Shown piece after piece: positions 56,967-64,000 of a stretch of DNA of 64,000 nucleotides (the stretch's first letter is position 1; each line of letters opens with the position of its first letter). Origin of the DNA: Clostridia bacterium. GTDB lineage: Bacteria; Bacillota; Clostridia; Oscillospirales; Acutalibacteraceae. Below the pieces are notes generated by a model. The model was given only the letters and a program-made list of their open reading frames with translations. It did not search any database and had not been told where the DNA came from. The stretch spans positions 1 to 64,000 of the forward strand of contig JAFXCH010000008.1 of NCBI GenBank assembly GCA_017516485.1, read 5' to 3'. Both the position numbers and the translations under genes were made by a program.

Positions 56967-57000
56967 GAGCAGACTTGTAAAATACGCAAGCCTGCTCGTT
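56967..57000. terminator. Bidirectional intrinsic terminator
   Basis: GAGCAG and CTTG pair with CAAG and CTGCTC (each side with one unpaired base), followed by GTTATTTT. It separates two converging genes. Confidence 0.8.
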
Positions 57001-57003
57001 ATT

Positions 57004-58341
57004 TTATATCTCATAACTTATGAGTTTCTGTGCCTGTTCAAGGCTTTCTTTTGCCTTGCAAGCAACCAAAGCAGTTAATACTGCACCGTAAGCCGCCTCT
57101 TCACGGTGGAGCGGAATCTGCATTTCAGCACCAAGTGCCGCAGAAAAACGCTTTTGAAGCGGAAGATTCTTACGCAGGCCGTTACCCGAGCCGACGAGAG
57201 AAGTTGCCTTAAATCCCGTAGGCTCAATCATTTCAATAATCTCGCTTACCATTCCGCCGAGGAATCCGTTCATAAGTGCAACAGGAGTGAAATTATCTAT
57301 ACCGAGATTTGTTATACTGCCGCGTATAGTCGGGTCAGCCCTTGTACCGCTGAGCTTAGTAGAAACAACAAGAAAATCATCATCTGCCGACTCAAGTGCG
57401 GCATCCATATATTTATAGATACTGCCATCACACTCACAGCCTGCCATCTCAAGACAGCTCTTGAAGAAATCTGCAAGCACCGCAAATGCTCTGCCGCCGC
57501 AGAGTGAACAGCCGACAAGTATATTCTTGCCCGAACACAGTGGTCTTATTTCCATATTATCAGGAGCTTTTGTAAGGTCGGTCAGCACAGATATCTGACC
57601 GCCCGTACCCATATTGACAAGGGCACAGCCCTCCATATCACGCACAGAGCCTATAAAGCTTGCCTGATTGTCGCCAATAGCAACACATACGGGTACACCG
57701 TTGTATTCACCTACCGCATCAAAATCGCAGGTAACATCGGGAAAGAAGCTGAAATCCATACCCGATTTCTCAATTGCGGCTTTATCAAAGCAACCGTTTG
57801 AAATATTGAAAAGGCTGAATGATGCAGCATCGGATGAATGAGTCAGCGGAGCTTTTCTGCCTGTGAGCACCATTGCGGCATAATCGTGAATTGTACAGAT
57901 TTTAACGGCAGACTCAGGCACAAGGTTATTTTTGCTGTGATAATAATACGTTGTACCGCCAAATCCGCTTGCTGTATTATAGCCCGTAATATCCGACAAA
58001 ACGGATGCATACGTGCCGTTTTCATATGGCTGATTGCCGCTTTCATCCTGCCATGTATAGAGAGGGCTTACAGCCTTACCGTCGGCATCGATATAAACTA
58101 TACCGTGCATCTGACCCGTAATACCTACGGCACATACAGGTGAAAACTCATTAAAAAGCTGAGCCGCAAGTGACGTAACCTTGCTTATTATTGCTTCGGG
58201 CGACTGTATTTTTTCAAACGGCTTACCGTCGATAAAGCTGTCGTTATCAAGCGTAACCGATTTGAGCAGTTTACCCGAATCGGCATCAACGGCGATACCG
58301 CAGATTGTTGTAGTACCTATATCAAGACCTATTACATTCAT
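57004..58341 (-). CDS. FGGY-family carbohydrate kinase (sedoheptulokinase-like)
   Basis: ATG at 58341 with GAGGA 7 nt upstream gives 445 residues. The protein shows GLDIGTTTICGIAVD at the start, the substrate segment GITGQMHGIVYID near residue 90, the catalytic aspartate expected in AIGDNQASFIGS, and the ATP-binding VGSGNGLRKN near 390. The TGQMHG form is typical of sedoheptulokinases, among xylulokinase-like FGGY kinases. It phosphorylates a sugar or polyol. It is the last gene of an operon with a glycyl radical enzyme, 10 bp apart, so it may act on the same pathway. Confidence 0.88.
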   Translation of the reverse strand: MNVIGLDIGTTTICGIAVDADSGKLLKSVTLDNDSFIDGKPFEKIQSPEAIISKVTSLAAQLFNEFSPVCAVGITGQMHGIVYIDADGKAVSPLYTWQDESGNQPYENGTYASVLSDITGYNTASGFGGTTYYYHSKNNLVPESAVKICTIHDYAAMVLTGRKAPLTHSSDAASFSLFNISNGCFDKAAIEKSGMDFSFFPDVTCDFDAVGEYNGVPVCVAIGDNQASFIGSVRDMEGCALVNMGTGGQISVLTDLTKAPDNMEIRPLCSGKNILVGCSLCGGRAFAVLADFFKSCLEMAGCECDGSIYKYMDAALESADDDFLVVSTKLSGTRADPTIRGSITNLGIDNFTPVALMNGFLGGMVSEIIEMIEPTGFKATSLVGSGNGLRKNLPLQKRFSAALGAEMQIPLHREEAAYGAVLTALVACKAKESLEQAQKLISYEI

Positions 58342-58351
58342 AGTTTCATCC

Positions 58352-60727
58352 TCAGATTTTTGTGGATTCAAGGTCAAGACGGGTAATAATATCATTTTGA
58401 ATTGCCGGTGAAAGGTCAAGGAAATTGACAAACGTACCGTGAATTCTCATAATGTAAACACCGCTCGGAGCATACTTCTCGGGCTCTGCGAGCACCTTAC
58501 GGAGAGTATCGGGAGTAGTAATATTAAAGTAGAGATAAGAGGGCGAAAGATTTTCATTCTTCTCATTGAAGAAGATAGGCTTAAGCACCTTATCGCGAAA
58601 TTCTACGCCCTTCTCTTCATAATCGGCACCCTTGAAATACTTGGGGTCGATACCGAGATGTGAAGCGTAACCGCCGTTGAATTTGCCGTAGGGCAGCTTC
58701 ATAGCAGAGAGTGTACGGAAACCGAGGCCGTTGCCTGCCTCACCGTAGAGCGGATCTGTACCGTAGCCGAGCATATCTCTTGCACCTCTGCCGTCGGGTG
58801 TTGCACCTACCCAATAGCCATAGAGAAGATGTGTTGACGGGCTGGACCAATCAGCGCGGAAGGGATTGCCGAGGTAGTTTTTCTGTGAGCGTACGATATC
58901 GGAAATTCTGTTTGCAATTTCAGCAGCCTCGTTATCAACTGACTCGATACCGTTGCCGAATTTAGGTGCAGACTTGAGGAAAGCACGAAGCTCCTCATAG
59001 CCCTCAAAATTAACCTTAAGCGCCTCAATCAGCTTATCGCAATCCTCAGGACGCTCCTCAAGAAGCTTGTCGATAGCAATAAACGAATCGGCAATAACGG
59101 AAAGACCGTGGATAAGGCAACCGCTGCCGTTGTACTTTGTACCCTGCTTTTCGGGGTGACGTGTATCTACAGCACTCTCACAGCCGCCCATAAATGCACT
59201 CAGGAAAGGTACACGAAGGTGTGAAAGTGCGACGGAAGCACCGTTTGCGGCATCAGCCATAATACTTGCGTAAACCTCGGCATTTTTATAAAAAGCCGTA
59301 CGGATATTCTTAAGCAGCTCCTTGCTGCTCGGATAATCAACAAATGTGCCGATTTTTTCACCTGTGATTGTTGAGTTACCGCCATTGAGGGTAAGTTCAA
59401 GAATCTTGGGCAGGTTAAACCAGCTGTTTGTTGTGTTGCCGTTATCCTTACCCATTATCAGAGGCTCCTGACAGCCTGCTACGGAGTAATCGGGCAAGTC
59501 ACATTCCTCAACACCGCTTGCACGGAGAACTTCAAAAACAGTATCGTCGTTGAAGAATGAGGGTGTAAGCACACCGGGAGTAAACATAAACTTACCGATT
59601 TCACGGTATAAGTTTTCGGGAGTATTTTTGTGAAGCTTGACAGAAAGGATGGGCTGAGGTAGGTTCATATCGTAATATGCATCCATAATAGCATAGCTCA
59701 TCTCGTTTGAAAGGTCGTTGCCCTCAACATCTCTGCCACCGACAAGAACATTCTGTGAAATAGCCCAGCTTCTGTCACCAACATTGAAGAATACGAGGAA
59801 GTGACGGAAGAGCTCTGCAGCCTCTTCGCGTGTTTCGCCTGACATTGCTCTGTAGGGCTCAAAAATTCTGTCAGCATTACCTACCGAGAAAGCAAAGGGA
59901 TTGGGAGCCTGCTCAAGAGTCATAACCTCCCAGAGAATAAGGAAGGACTGTATTGCTTCGTAAAGTGACTCTGCACCGTTTGCAGGCACCTTACGAAGTG
60001 TCTTCTCCATAAGTTCAAGCTGAGCAGCACGCTCAGGTGAAGCAGATTCCTTCTGTTTTGCGGCAATATCTGCATAGCGGTTAGCAAGAGTAATTGTAGC
60101 CTCAAGCACCATTCTGATATCCTCGAGAGTATCCTTACGCTCATCGTTCTTTTCACTGTTAATTTTCTTGGTAAGGTCGGAAATCATCTTGTTAAGACCA
60201 ACAGAAAGTGCCTTACGAAAATCGGGAATAAGGTGACCTGTTACCTGCTCGATAAAGAAAGCAACCTCGCCTGTGTATTTAGAATACTTCTCATAAACAG
60301 CACTAAGATCACGTACATAATCACTGCGCTTTGTACGATCGCGCATTGTATCGATGCGCTCCTGAGTAAACTCCTCATTTGCCTCGATATCGCCGAAAAC
60401 AGCTGTCGGGTCGCAATAACCGGAGAATGTCTCAACCTGGAAAGCAGGGTTGATAAGAGCGTAGCTTCGTGCAAAAGAATCGCTCTGTGTACCTGCAAAT
60501 ACATTATTATCGCTGATTGAAAGCGGAAGTTTTTCGAGAATCATCTTGAGCTCACGTGCAGCACGGAGTTCTTCACTCATACCGTTGCCGCTAAAGCCTG
60601 TTGCTTTATATGCAAGCTCACGTGAAAGGAACCAACCGTCGAGCCTTTTTTTTGCCCTCTCCTCACGGAAAAGGTCCTTCGCCATCTTTGTTATTTCGCC
60701 TTTAGCGTATATGTTTTTTACTGACAT
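58352..60727 (-). CDS. Glycyl radical enzyme of unassigned substrate (pyruvate formate-lyase-like family)
   Basis: The 791-residue protein is full length for the dehydratase/lyase branch of glycyl radical enzymes. The active-site cysteine is C419 in VAGCQEPL, with the general-base candidate E421. The C-terminal radical loop is MRIHGTFVNFLDL with glycyl residue G764; most relatives have RVxGY or RVSGF there. Internal signatures include GYWVGATPDGRGA at 637-649 and SLYEAIQSFLILWEV near 255. Such enzymes cleave C-C, C-N, C-O or C-S bonds by radical chemistry under anaerobic conditions. The activase gene lies 17 bp upstream. The active-site GCQEP and RIHG words do not match the diol dehydratase, choline, isethionate or hydroxyproline patterns that I know. 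Confidence 0.88.
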   Translation of the reverse strand: MSVKNIYAKGEITKMAKDLFREERAKKRLDGWFLSRELAYKATGFSGNGMSEELRAARELKMILEKLPLSISDNNVFAGTQSDSFARSYALINPAFQVETFSGYCDPTAVFGDIEANEEFTQERIDTMRDRTKRSDYVRDLSAVYEKYSKYTGEVAFFIEQVTGHLIPDFRKALSVGLNKMISDLTKKINSEKNDERKDTLEDIRMVLEATITLANRYADIAAKQKESASPERAAQLELMEKTLRKVPANGAESLYEAIQSFLILWEVMTLEQAPNPFAFSVGNADRIFEPYRAMSGETREEAAELFRHFLVFFNVGDRSWAISQNVLVGGRDVEGNDLSNEMSYAIMDAYYDMNLPQPILSVKLHKNTPENLYREIGKFMFTPGVLTPSFFNDDTVFEVLRASGVEECDLPDYSVAGCQEPLIMGKDNGNTTNSWFNLPKILELTLNGGNSTITGEKIGTFVDYPSSKELLKNIRTAFYKNAEVYASIMADAANGASVALSHLRVPFLSAFMGGCESAVDTRHPEKQGTKYNGSGCLIHGLSVIADSFIAIDKLLEERPEDCDKLIEALKVNFEGYEELRAFLKSAPKFGNGIESVDNEAAEIANRISDIVRSQKNYLGNPFRADWSSPSTHLLYGYWVGATPDGRGARDMLGYGTDPLYGEAGNGLGFRTLSAMKLPYGKFNGGYASHLGIDPKYFKGADYEEKGVEFRDKVLKPIFFNEKNENLSPSYLYFNITTPDTLRKVLAEPEKYAPSGVYIMRIHGTFVNFLDLSPAIQNDIITRLDLESTKI

Positions 60728-60744
60728 AATATGTAATCCCCCAT

Positions 60745-61455
60745 TCAGGTTCTGACTAATCTGATTGAATTATTTTTAAGAATTTCGCAAAACTCACCAA
60801 ACTGAGTTTCACTGACAAATGCATCATGCATTGTGTAGCTCATACCGTTTTGTTCCCATTTGTCTTTGCCGTACTCGTGGTAGCTGAGCACCTCGAGTGC
60901 AAAGCCTTCCTTTTTCATAACATGAGATAAGACACGGGCAAAACCCTCGGCATCCGACTTATCGGCATTGAAGCCGTTGATAAGCGGAATTCGCAGAAGA
61001 AGCTGACTTCGACATTCAAATGCCGCTTTGATATTGGAGATAACGGTTTCGTTGCCTACACCTGTGTACTCTTTTAACTTTATGCTGTCGTAATGCTTGA
61101 AATCCATAATAAGGAAATCAACAAGTTCAAACAATTCCGGCAAGCGAGGATTTGTGCCGTTAGTTTCGATTGCGGTACTGATACCGTTTTCTTTAAGAAT
61201 CATAAGGAGCTCTTTGAGCGCATCAAACTGAAGCGTAGGCTCGCCGCCCGTAAAGGTAACACCGCCACCGTCGAAAAACATAGGCTCAGCGGCAATAATC
61301 TGCTTTGCAATATCCTCAACCGATATTCCGCCGTCTTTAACAACCCTCATACTTTCGGGATTTGAACACCACGGGCAGTGAAGATTGCACCCCTGAAGGT
61401 GGTAAACCAGGCGGTTACCCGGACCATCCTGCGAATAGTTGAAGCCCTTGTGCAA
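60745..61455 (-). CDS. Glycyl radical enzyme activase (radical SAM)
   Basis: The protein has the radical-SAM triad C24-x3-C28-x2-C31 in QGCNLHCPWCSNPE, preceded by YSQDGPGNRLVYHL and followed by VTFTGGEPTLQ near residue 67. It has no eight-cysteine ferredoxin insert, so it is the short form. It uses SAM to set the glycyl radical on the neighbouring enzyme. TTG at 61455 is the first standard start in frame, but AGAGGTGG lies about 19 nt upstream of it; an ATT at 61464, 10 nt from that site, fits better and would give the N-terminus MKVLHKGF. Confidence 0.92.
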   Translation of the reverse strand: MHKGFNYSQDGPGNRLVYHLQGCNLHCPWCSNPESMRVVKDGGISVEDIAKQIIAAEPMFFDGGGVTFTGGEPTLQFDALKELLMILKENGISTAIETNGTNPRLPELFELVDFLIMDFKHYDSIKLKEYTGVGNETVISNIKAAFECRSQLLLRIPLINGFNADKSDAEGFARVLSHVMKKEGFALEVLSYHEYGKDKWEQNGMSYTMHDAFVSETQFGEFCEILKNNSIRLVRT

Positions 61456-61503
61456 AACTTTAATATCCGTAAAACCACCTCTTTCACCTATAGTTATTAT
61501 TGT

Positions 61504-61532
61504 ATTTTACCATAAGCGAAAATATGAGTCAA
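61504..61532 (-). promoter_or_regulatory. Promoter of the glycyl radical enzyme operon
   Basis: On the minus strand TTGACT (61527-61532) and TAAAAT (61504-61509) are 17 nt apart. Transcription would start near 61498, which limits the possible start codons of the activase. Confidence 0.65.
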
Positions 61533-61564
61533 TAATAATTAATAATTTTATTATTATATAATGC

Positions 61565-61918
61565 TTACTTTTCTTTAGGTGTTGCTATAAAAGAAACGAC
61601 CAACCCGCAGAGCACTGCCGCAGTGATTCCGGCTGCTCCCGATGTCAAAGGTCCCGTAAGTGCGCCAAGCAAGCCTTGATTTTCAACAGCCTGTTTTGTG
61701 CCTTTTGCAAGCGTATAACCGAAACCCGTAAGCGGTACGGTTGCACCTGCCCCGGCCCATTCAACAAGAGGCTTGTAAAGCCCTAATGCACCGAGTGCAA
61801 CGCCAACAACAACGAAAGAAACAAGAATCCTCGCAGGGGTAAGTTTGGTTGTATCCATAATCACCTGCCCTATCATACAGATAAGACCGCCTATAACAAA
61901 CGCTTTTAAAAACTCCAT
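61565..61918 (-). CDS. spoVAE: Stage V sporulation protein AE
   Basis: The 117-residue membrane protein matches SpoVAE (SpoVAEb type) closely: GGLICMIGQVIMD near residue 10, KLTPARILVSFVVVG near 25, and GAGATVPLTGFGYTLAKG near 56-73. It is part of the SpoVA channel that moves Ca-dipicolinate into the forespore. No spoVAC or spoVAD is next to it. Its SD sequence lies in the 3' arm of the upstream terminator, and a forespore-type promoter overlaps that hairpin. Confidence 0.93.
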   Translation of the reverse strand: MEFLKAFVIGGLICMIGQVIMDTTKLTPARILVSFVVVGVALGALGLYKPLVEWAGAGATVPLTGFGYTLAKGTKQAVENQGLLGALTGPLTSGAAGITAAVLCGLVVSFIATPKEK

Positions 61919-61922
61919 AAAA

Positions 61923-61967
61923 AAATCCGCTCCTTCTCAGCTATTTTCAGCCAAAAGAAGCGGATTT
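61923..61967 (-). terminator. Terminator hairpin abutting spoVAE
   Basis: On the minus strand AAATCCGCTTCTT pairs with GAGCGGATTT and neighbouring bases and is followed by TTTTTTT. The T-run ends directly at the spoVAE ATG, and the 3' arm contains the spoVAE SD AAGGAG (61930-61935). It ends transcripts from the acyltransferase gene. Confidence 0.8.
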
Positions 61968-61971
61968 ATAC
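61942..61971 (-). promoter_or_regulatory. Forespore (sigma-F/sigma-G type) promoter of spoVAE
   Basis: On the minus strand GTATA (61967-61971) is followed by exactly 15 nt and GCTGAAAATA (61942-61951). Compared with the known sigma-F pattern GYATA-N15-GGNNANAHTR, the -35 is an exact match and the -10 has one mismatch. It lies inside the terminator hairpin; transcription would start in the loop near 61936. Confidence 0.6.
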
Positions 61972-61972
61972 A

Positions 61973-63040
61973 TCACATTATATATTTGTTGAGCACAGGG
62001 ATTCTGCCGATAACCCAAGTAATAACAAGACTTATCAGGAAAGTTACGACAGCAACAATCGGTACGGAAAAAACAGGATTAAACGAATAACAGTCAAAGA
62101 ACAGATATGTTCTGACCACTACATGGACAAGATAAACACCAAAGCTGTATTTCGAAAGAAGAACAATACCCTTTGTAGTTTTTTCTCCGAAATTTCTGCC
62201 CGCAAACAAATCCTTGAACAAAACAAAAGTACCTAACGACAGCACACCTATAAAAGGCGACTCAAAGCCGTATAAAATCAAATAATTCGCACCGATAGTT
62301 GATGAATAGTAGTAAGTACCGAGGGGAATAGCAACCAGACTGACAAGGCTGCCGAAATAAAGAAGTGACTTCAACTTACGGCTCGGTGAATAAAACCTGA
62401 AATAACAGCCCGCCACATAATAGAATGTGTAGCCGAAAACAAACTGCATATTCAGTTTCTGATTCACGTAATAAAAAACTTCATCTACTGTAGGGTTGAG
62501 TGAATATGCGCTTATATTCGGAATCACAAACATAAACACACCGCACACCAACAAAAAGTATTCCGTTATTTTCTTGTCTGCAGTTATTTTGCGGATAATA
62601 GGTGTCAGTATATAAAGGCCAGCTATCGTAAACATAAACCAGAGGTGAAATTCACCTTTGATAAAATCCTTACCAAACGCAATAACAAACTCTTTACCAA
62701 AAGGAAGCTTTCTGTGGAATGCTTTCAGTGAAGCATAGACGAAAGACCAGAAAACAAACGCAGTAACAATACGCAATATTTTTACTTTGTACAGCTTTTC
62801 CAAAGGATATTCCTTTTGTGGATCTAACAAAAAGGCACCCGAAATCATAATAAACACAGGCACACAAATATGTGTTATACCGTCATAAACATTGCAAACA
62901 TGCCAGGTAAATGTGCCTATTTCTCCGCCGTCCAGACCGACGCTTGCGGCATGGAGCATAATCATACAAAAAGTAATCACTACCCTAAGCAAATCAAGAT
63001 ACATAAGGCGTTGATTACTGACAGGCTTTATTTTACTCAT
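61973..63040 (-). CDS. Acyltransferase 3 family membrane protein
   Basis: The 355-residue protein has ten or so membrane helices and the family signatures YLDLLRVVITFCMIMLHA (with the conserved H30), VPVFIMISGAFLL near residue 59 and FMFTIAGLYILTPI near 135. Such proteins acylate extracytoplasmic sugars or polymers (for example O-acetylation). It could act on the surface polymers made elsewhere in the window, but nothing in the sequence links it to one of them. Confidence 0.9.
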   Translation of the reverse strand: MSKIKPVSNQRLMYLDLLRVVITFCMIMLHAASVGLDGGEIGTFTWHVCNVYDGITHICVPVFIMISGAFLLDPQKEYPLEKLYKVKILRIVTAFVFWSFVYASLKAFHRKLPFGKEFVIAFGKDFIKGEFHLWFMFTIAGLYILTPIIRKITADKKITEYFLLVCGVFMFVIPNISAYSLNPTVDEVFYYVNQKLNMQFVFGYTFYYVAGCYFRFYSPSRKLKSLLYFGSLVSLVAIPLGTYYYSSTIGANYLILYGFESPFIGVLSLGTFVLFKDLFAGRNFGEKTTKGIVLLSKYSFGVYLVHVVVRTYLFFDCYSFNPVFSVPIVAVVTFLISLVITWVIGRIPVLNKYIM

Positions 63041-63113
63041 AACAGCCTCCTATCGAATATATCGTTAAAAATTTTAGCATATACAAAATATAATCGTCAA
63101 GCAAAATTAATAA

Positions 63114-63147
63114 AAAGAGCGTCGCAGTAAAAACCGCAACGCTCTTT
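63114..63147. terminator. Terminator after acyl carrier protein
   Basis: AAAGAGCGT and GC pair with GC and ACGCTCTTT, with one unpaired base on each side and a T-rich tail on the minus strand. Confidence 0.8.
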
Positions 63148-63159
63148 AATACATATTGA

Positions 63160-63384
63160 TTAAAGCTCTTCAATGTATCTTACGATATCGCCGACTGTCT
63201 CGAACTTCTCGAGAGCATTGTCAGGGACTTCGACTTCGAACTCGTCCTCAAGGCTGATTGCAAGGTCAACAAGGTCAAGGCTGTCTGCACCAAGATCGTC
63301 TTTAATATTAGTATCCATGGTGACATCGCTTTCCTCAAGCTCAAGCTGCTTGCAGATGATTTCGCGTATCTGCTCAAAAGGCAT
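63160..63384 (-). CDS. acpP: Acyl carrier protein
   Basis: The 74-residue acidic protein has the phosphopantetheine attachment serine S35 in LGADSLDLVDL, with the three-helix layout of ACP. It carries growing acyl chains in fatty acid synthesis. It has no fab genes beside it and ends at its own terminator. GGAGG precedes ATG. Confidence 0.94.
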   Translation of the reverse strand: MPFEQIREIICKQLELEESDVTMDTNIKDDLGADSLDLVDLAISLEDEFEVEVPDNALEKFETVGDIVRYIEEL

Positions 63385-63502
63385 AATATTTTCCTCCTTA
63401 CTTTATTAACTGTGAATAACTTATTAACATAGATTGATTGCGCTTTTATCTTATAGGGTATAAGTTAGTTTGTCAAGTGTTTTACAAAAAATTATTTTAA
63501 AA

Positions 63503-64000
63503 TCAGTTTCCGAAGGTCGAGCTCATATCAGCCTGAACAACCTCTCTTGTGACTTTAACAAACTTCGAACCTGCTATTTTTTCCTGAAGCAGTTTGAAAT
63601 AAAGCTCCTTATCTATAGGCAGCTCAACGGTTTTATCAAGCCAGCTTGAAAGGTGTGCACAGTTGGAAATTGTAAGGCCGTTGATACCCTCTTCGCCTCT
63701 GCCGACAAGGTCACCGCCGCGGAGAATGTTATCGCCGAACTGTGTCATTACCTGAACGTGCTGTGACCACGGTGCGGGGTCGGGAGTAATTGTATATGTT
63801 GTTGTATCGATTCTGCCGAAGCCCTCATCTGCTGTATCGCAGAACTCCTGACAAGACTGAGCAAGCTCAATAACCTCAAGCTTGTTGTTCATACATACAA
63901 TCTTTGCTTTATCAAGAGTAATCTCAAGACGGTTTGTGCCCGGATAGTCACCTGTTGTGGTGATGAACACACCTGTTGCACCGTTGGGATAATCGACATA
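63503..64000 (-). CDS. Gfo/Idh/MocA-family oxidoreductase, C-terminal part
   Basis: The reading frame stays open to the right edge, so only about 165 C-terminal residues are seen. YPNGATGVFITTTGDYPG, followed by NRLEITLDKAKIV, is the C-terminal beta-sheet part of Gfo/Idh/MocA oxidoreductases. HVQVMTQFGDNIL and GRGEEGINGLTISNCAHLSS near the end belong to the family's last helices. The start and the nucleotide-binding domain lie outside the window. Confidence 0.88.
   Translation of the reverse strand, partial: YVDYPNGATGVFITTTGDYPGTNRLEITLDKAKIVCMNNKLEVIELAQSCQEFCDTADEGFGRIDTTTYTITPDPAPWSQHVQVMTQFGDNILRGGDLVGRGEEGINGLTISNCAHLSSWLDKTVELPIDKELYFKLLQEKIAGSKFVKVTREVVQADMSSTFGN

Overview
The window looks like a chromosomal segment of a low-to-mid GC, spore-forming Clostridia bacterium, most likely a gut member of the Oscillospiraceae/Ruminococcaceae; the placement is inferred from gene content, not from a marker search. 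Supporting points are a complete spoIIAA-spoIIAB-sigF operon, a spoVAE gene, sigma-A promoters of the TTGACA-17-TATAAT type, GGAGG ribosome binding sites, frequent TTG starts, the four-cysteine form of ribosomal protein L28, a flavodiiron protein plus rubrerythrin (anaerobe oxygen defence) and intracellular glycosidases for host-type glycans. No prophage, CRISPR array or large mobile element is visible. The only transposase-like gene is a small REP-associated (RAYT) one.

Layout. 1-260 is the start of a secreted beta-helix-type protein, followed by an AraC regulator. 1.5-8.5 kb is an unusual surface-polymer operon: a CDP-glycerol glycerophosphotransferase-like enzyme followed by two paralogous proteins that join a YidC/Oxa1-like membrane domain to an extracellular sulfatase/LTA-synthase-like domain, all behind one consensus promoter. 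8.6-21.3 kb carries an unknown membrane protein, a Gfo/Idh/MocA oxidoreductase, the KtrB/KtrA potassium system behind a terminator-like leader, a purine permease, a purple-acid-phosphatase-like exported protein, an ECF S component, a YaiI/YqxD protein and a divergent TetR/acyl-CoA-synthetase pair with an operator over the promoter. 21.3-32.7 kb is a carbohydrate region: phosphoesterase, lacZ, lacA-like and mntP; then rpmB, a long-hairpin repeat, an alpha-L-fucosidase operon, a HAD phosphatase, a DMT exporter and another Gfo/Idh/MocA enzyme.

32.8-45.7 kb is mostly housekeeping: secG, a divergent type IIA topoisomerase pair, ftsH, tilS, dnaB, rplI, rpiB, tsaB, tsaE and a RodA/FtsW polymerase. 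45.8-53.4 kb holds fprA and rubrerythrin (divergent), the RAYT gene directly coupled to a NUDIX gene, two small proteins, rfbA-rfbC-rfbD (no rfbB) and the spoIIA operon. 53.4-64 kb holds folC with an unknown partner, tRNA-Lys, an XRE-TPR regulator, an operon of an unclassified glycyl radical enzyme with its activase and an FGGY sugar kinase, spoVAE, an acyltransferase, acyl carrier protein and the C-terminal part of a third Gfo/Idh/MocA oxidoreductase.

The most notable items are the tandem YidC-sulfatase fusions; a forespore-type promoter nested inside the terminator hairpin that abuts spoVAE; the glycyl radical enzyme/kinase operon; REP-like palindromes with compensatory base changes, two of which lie in frame inside the RAYT gene; and a 160-nt double-hairpin intergenic element.
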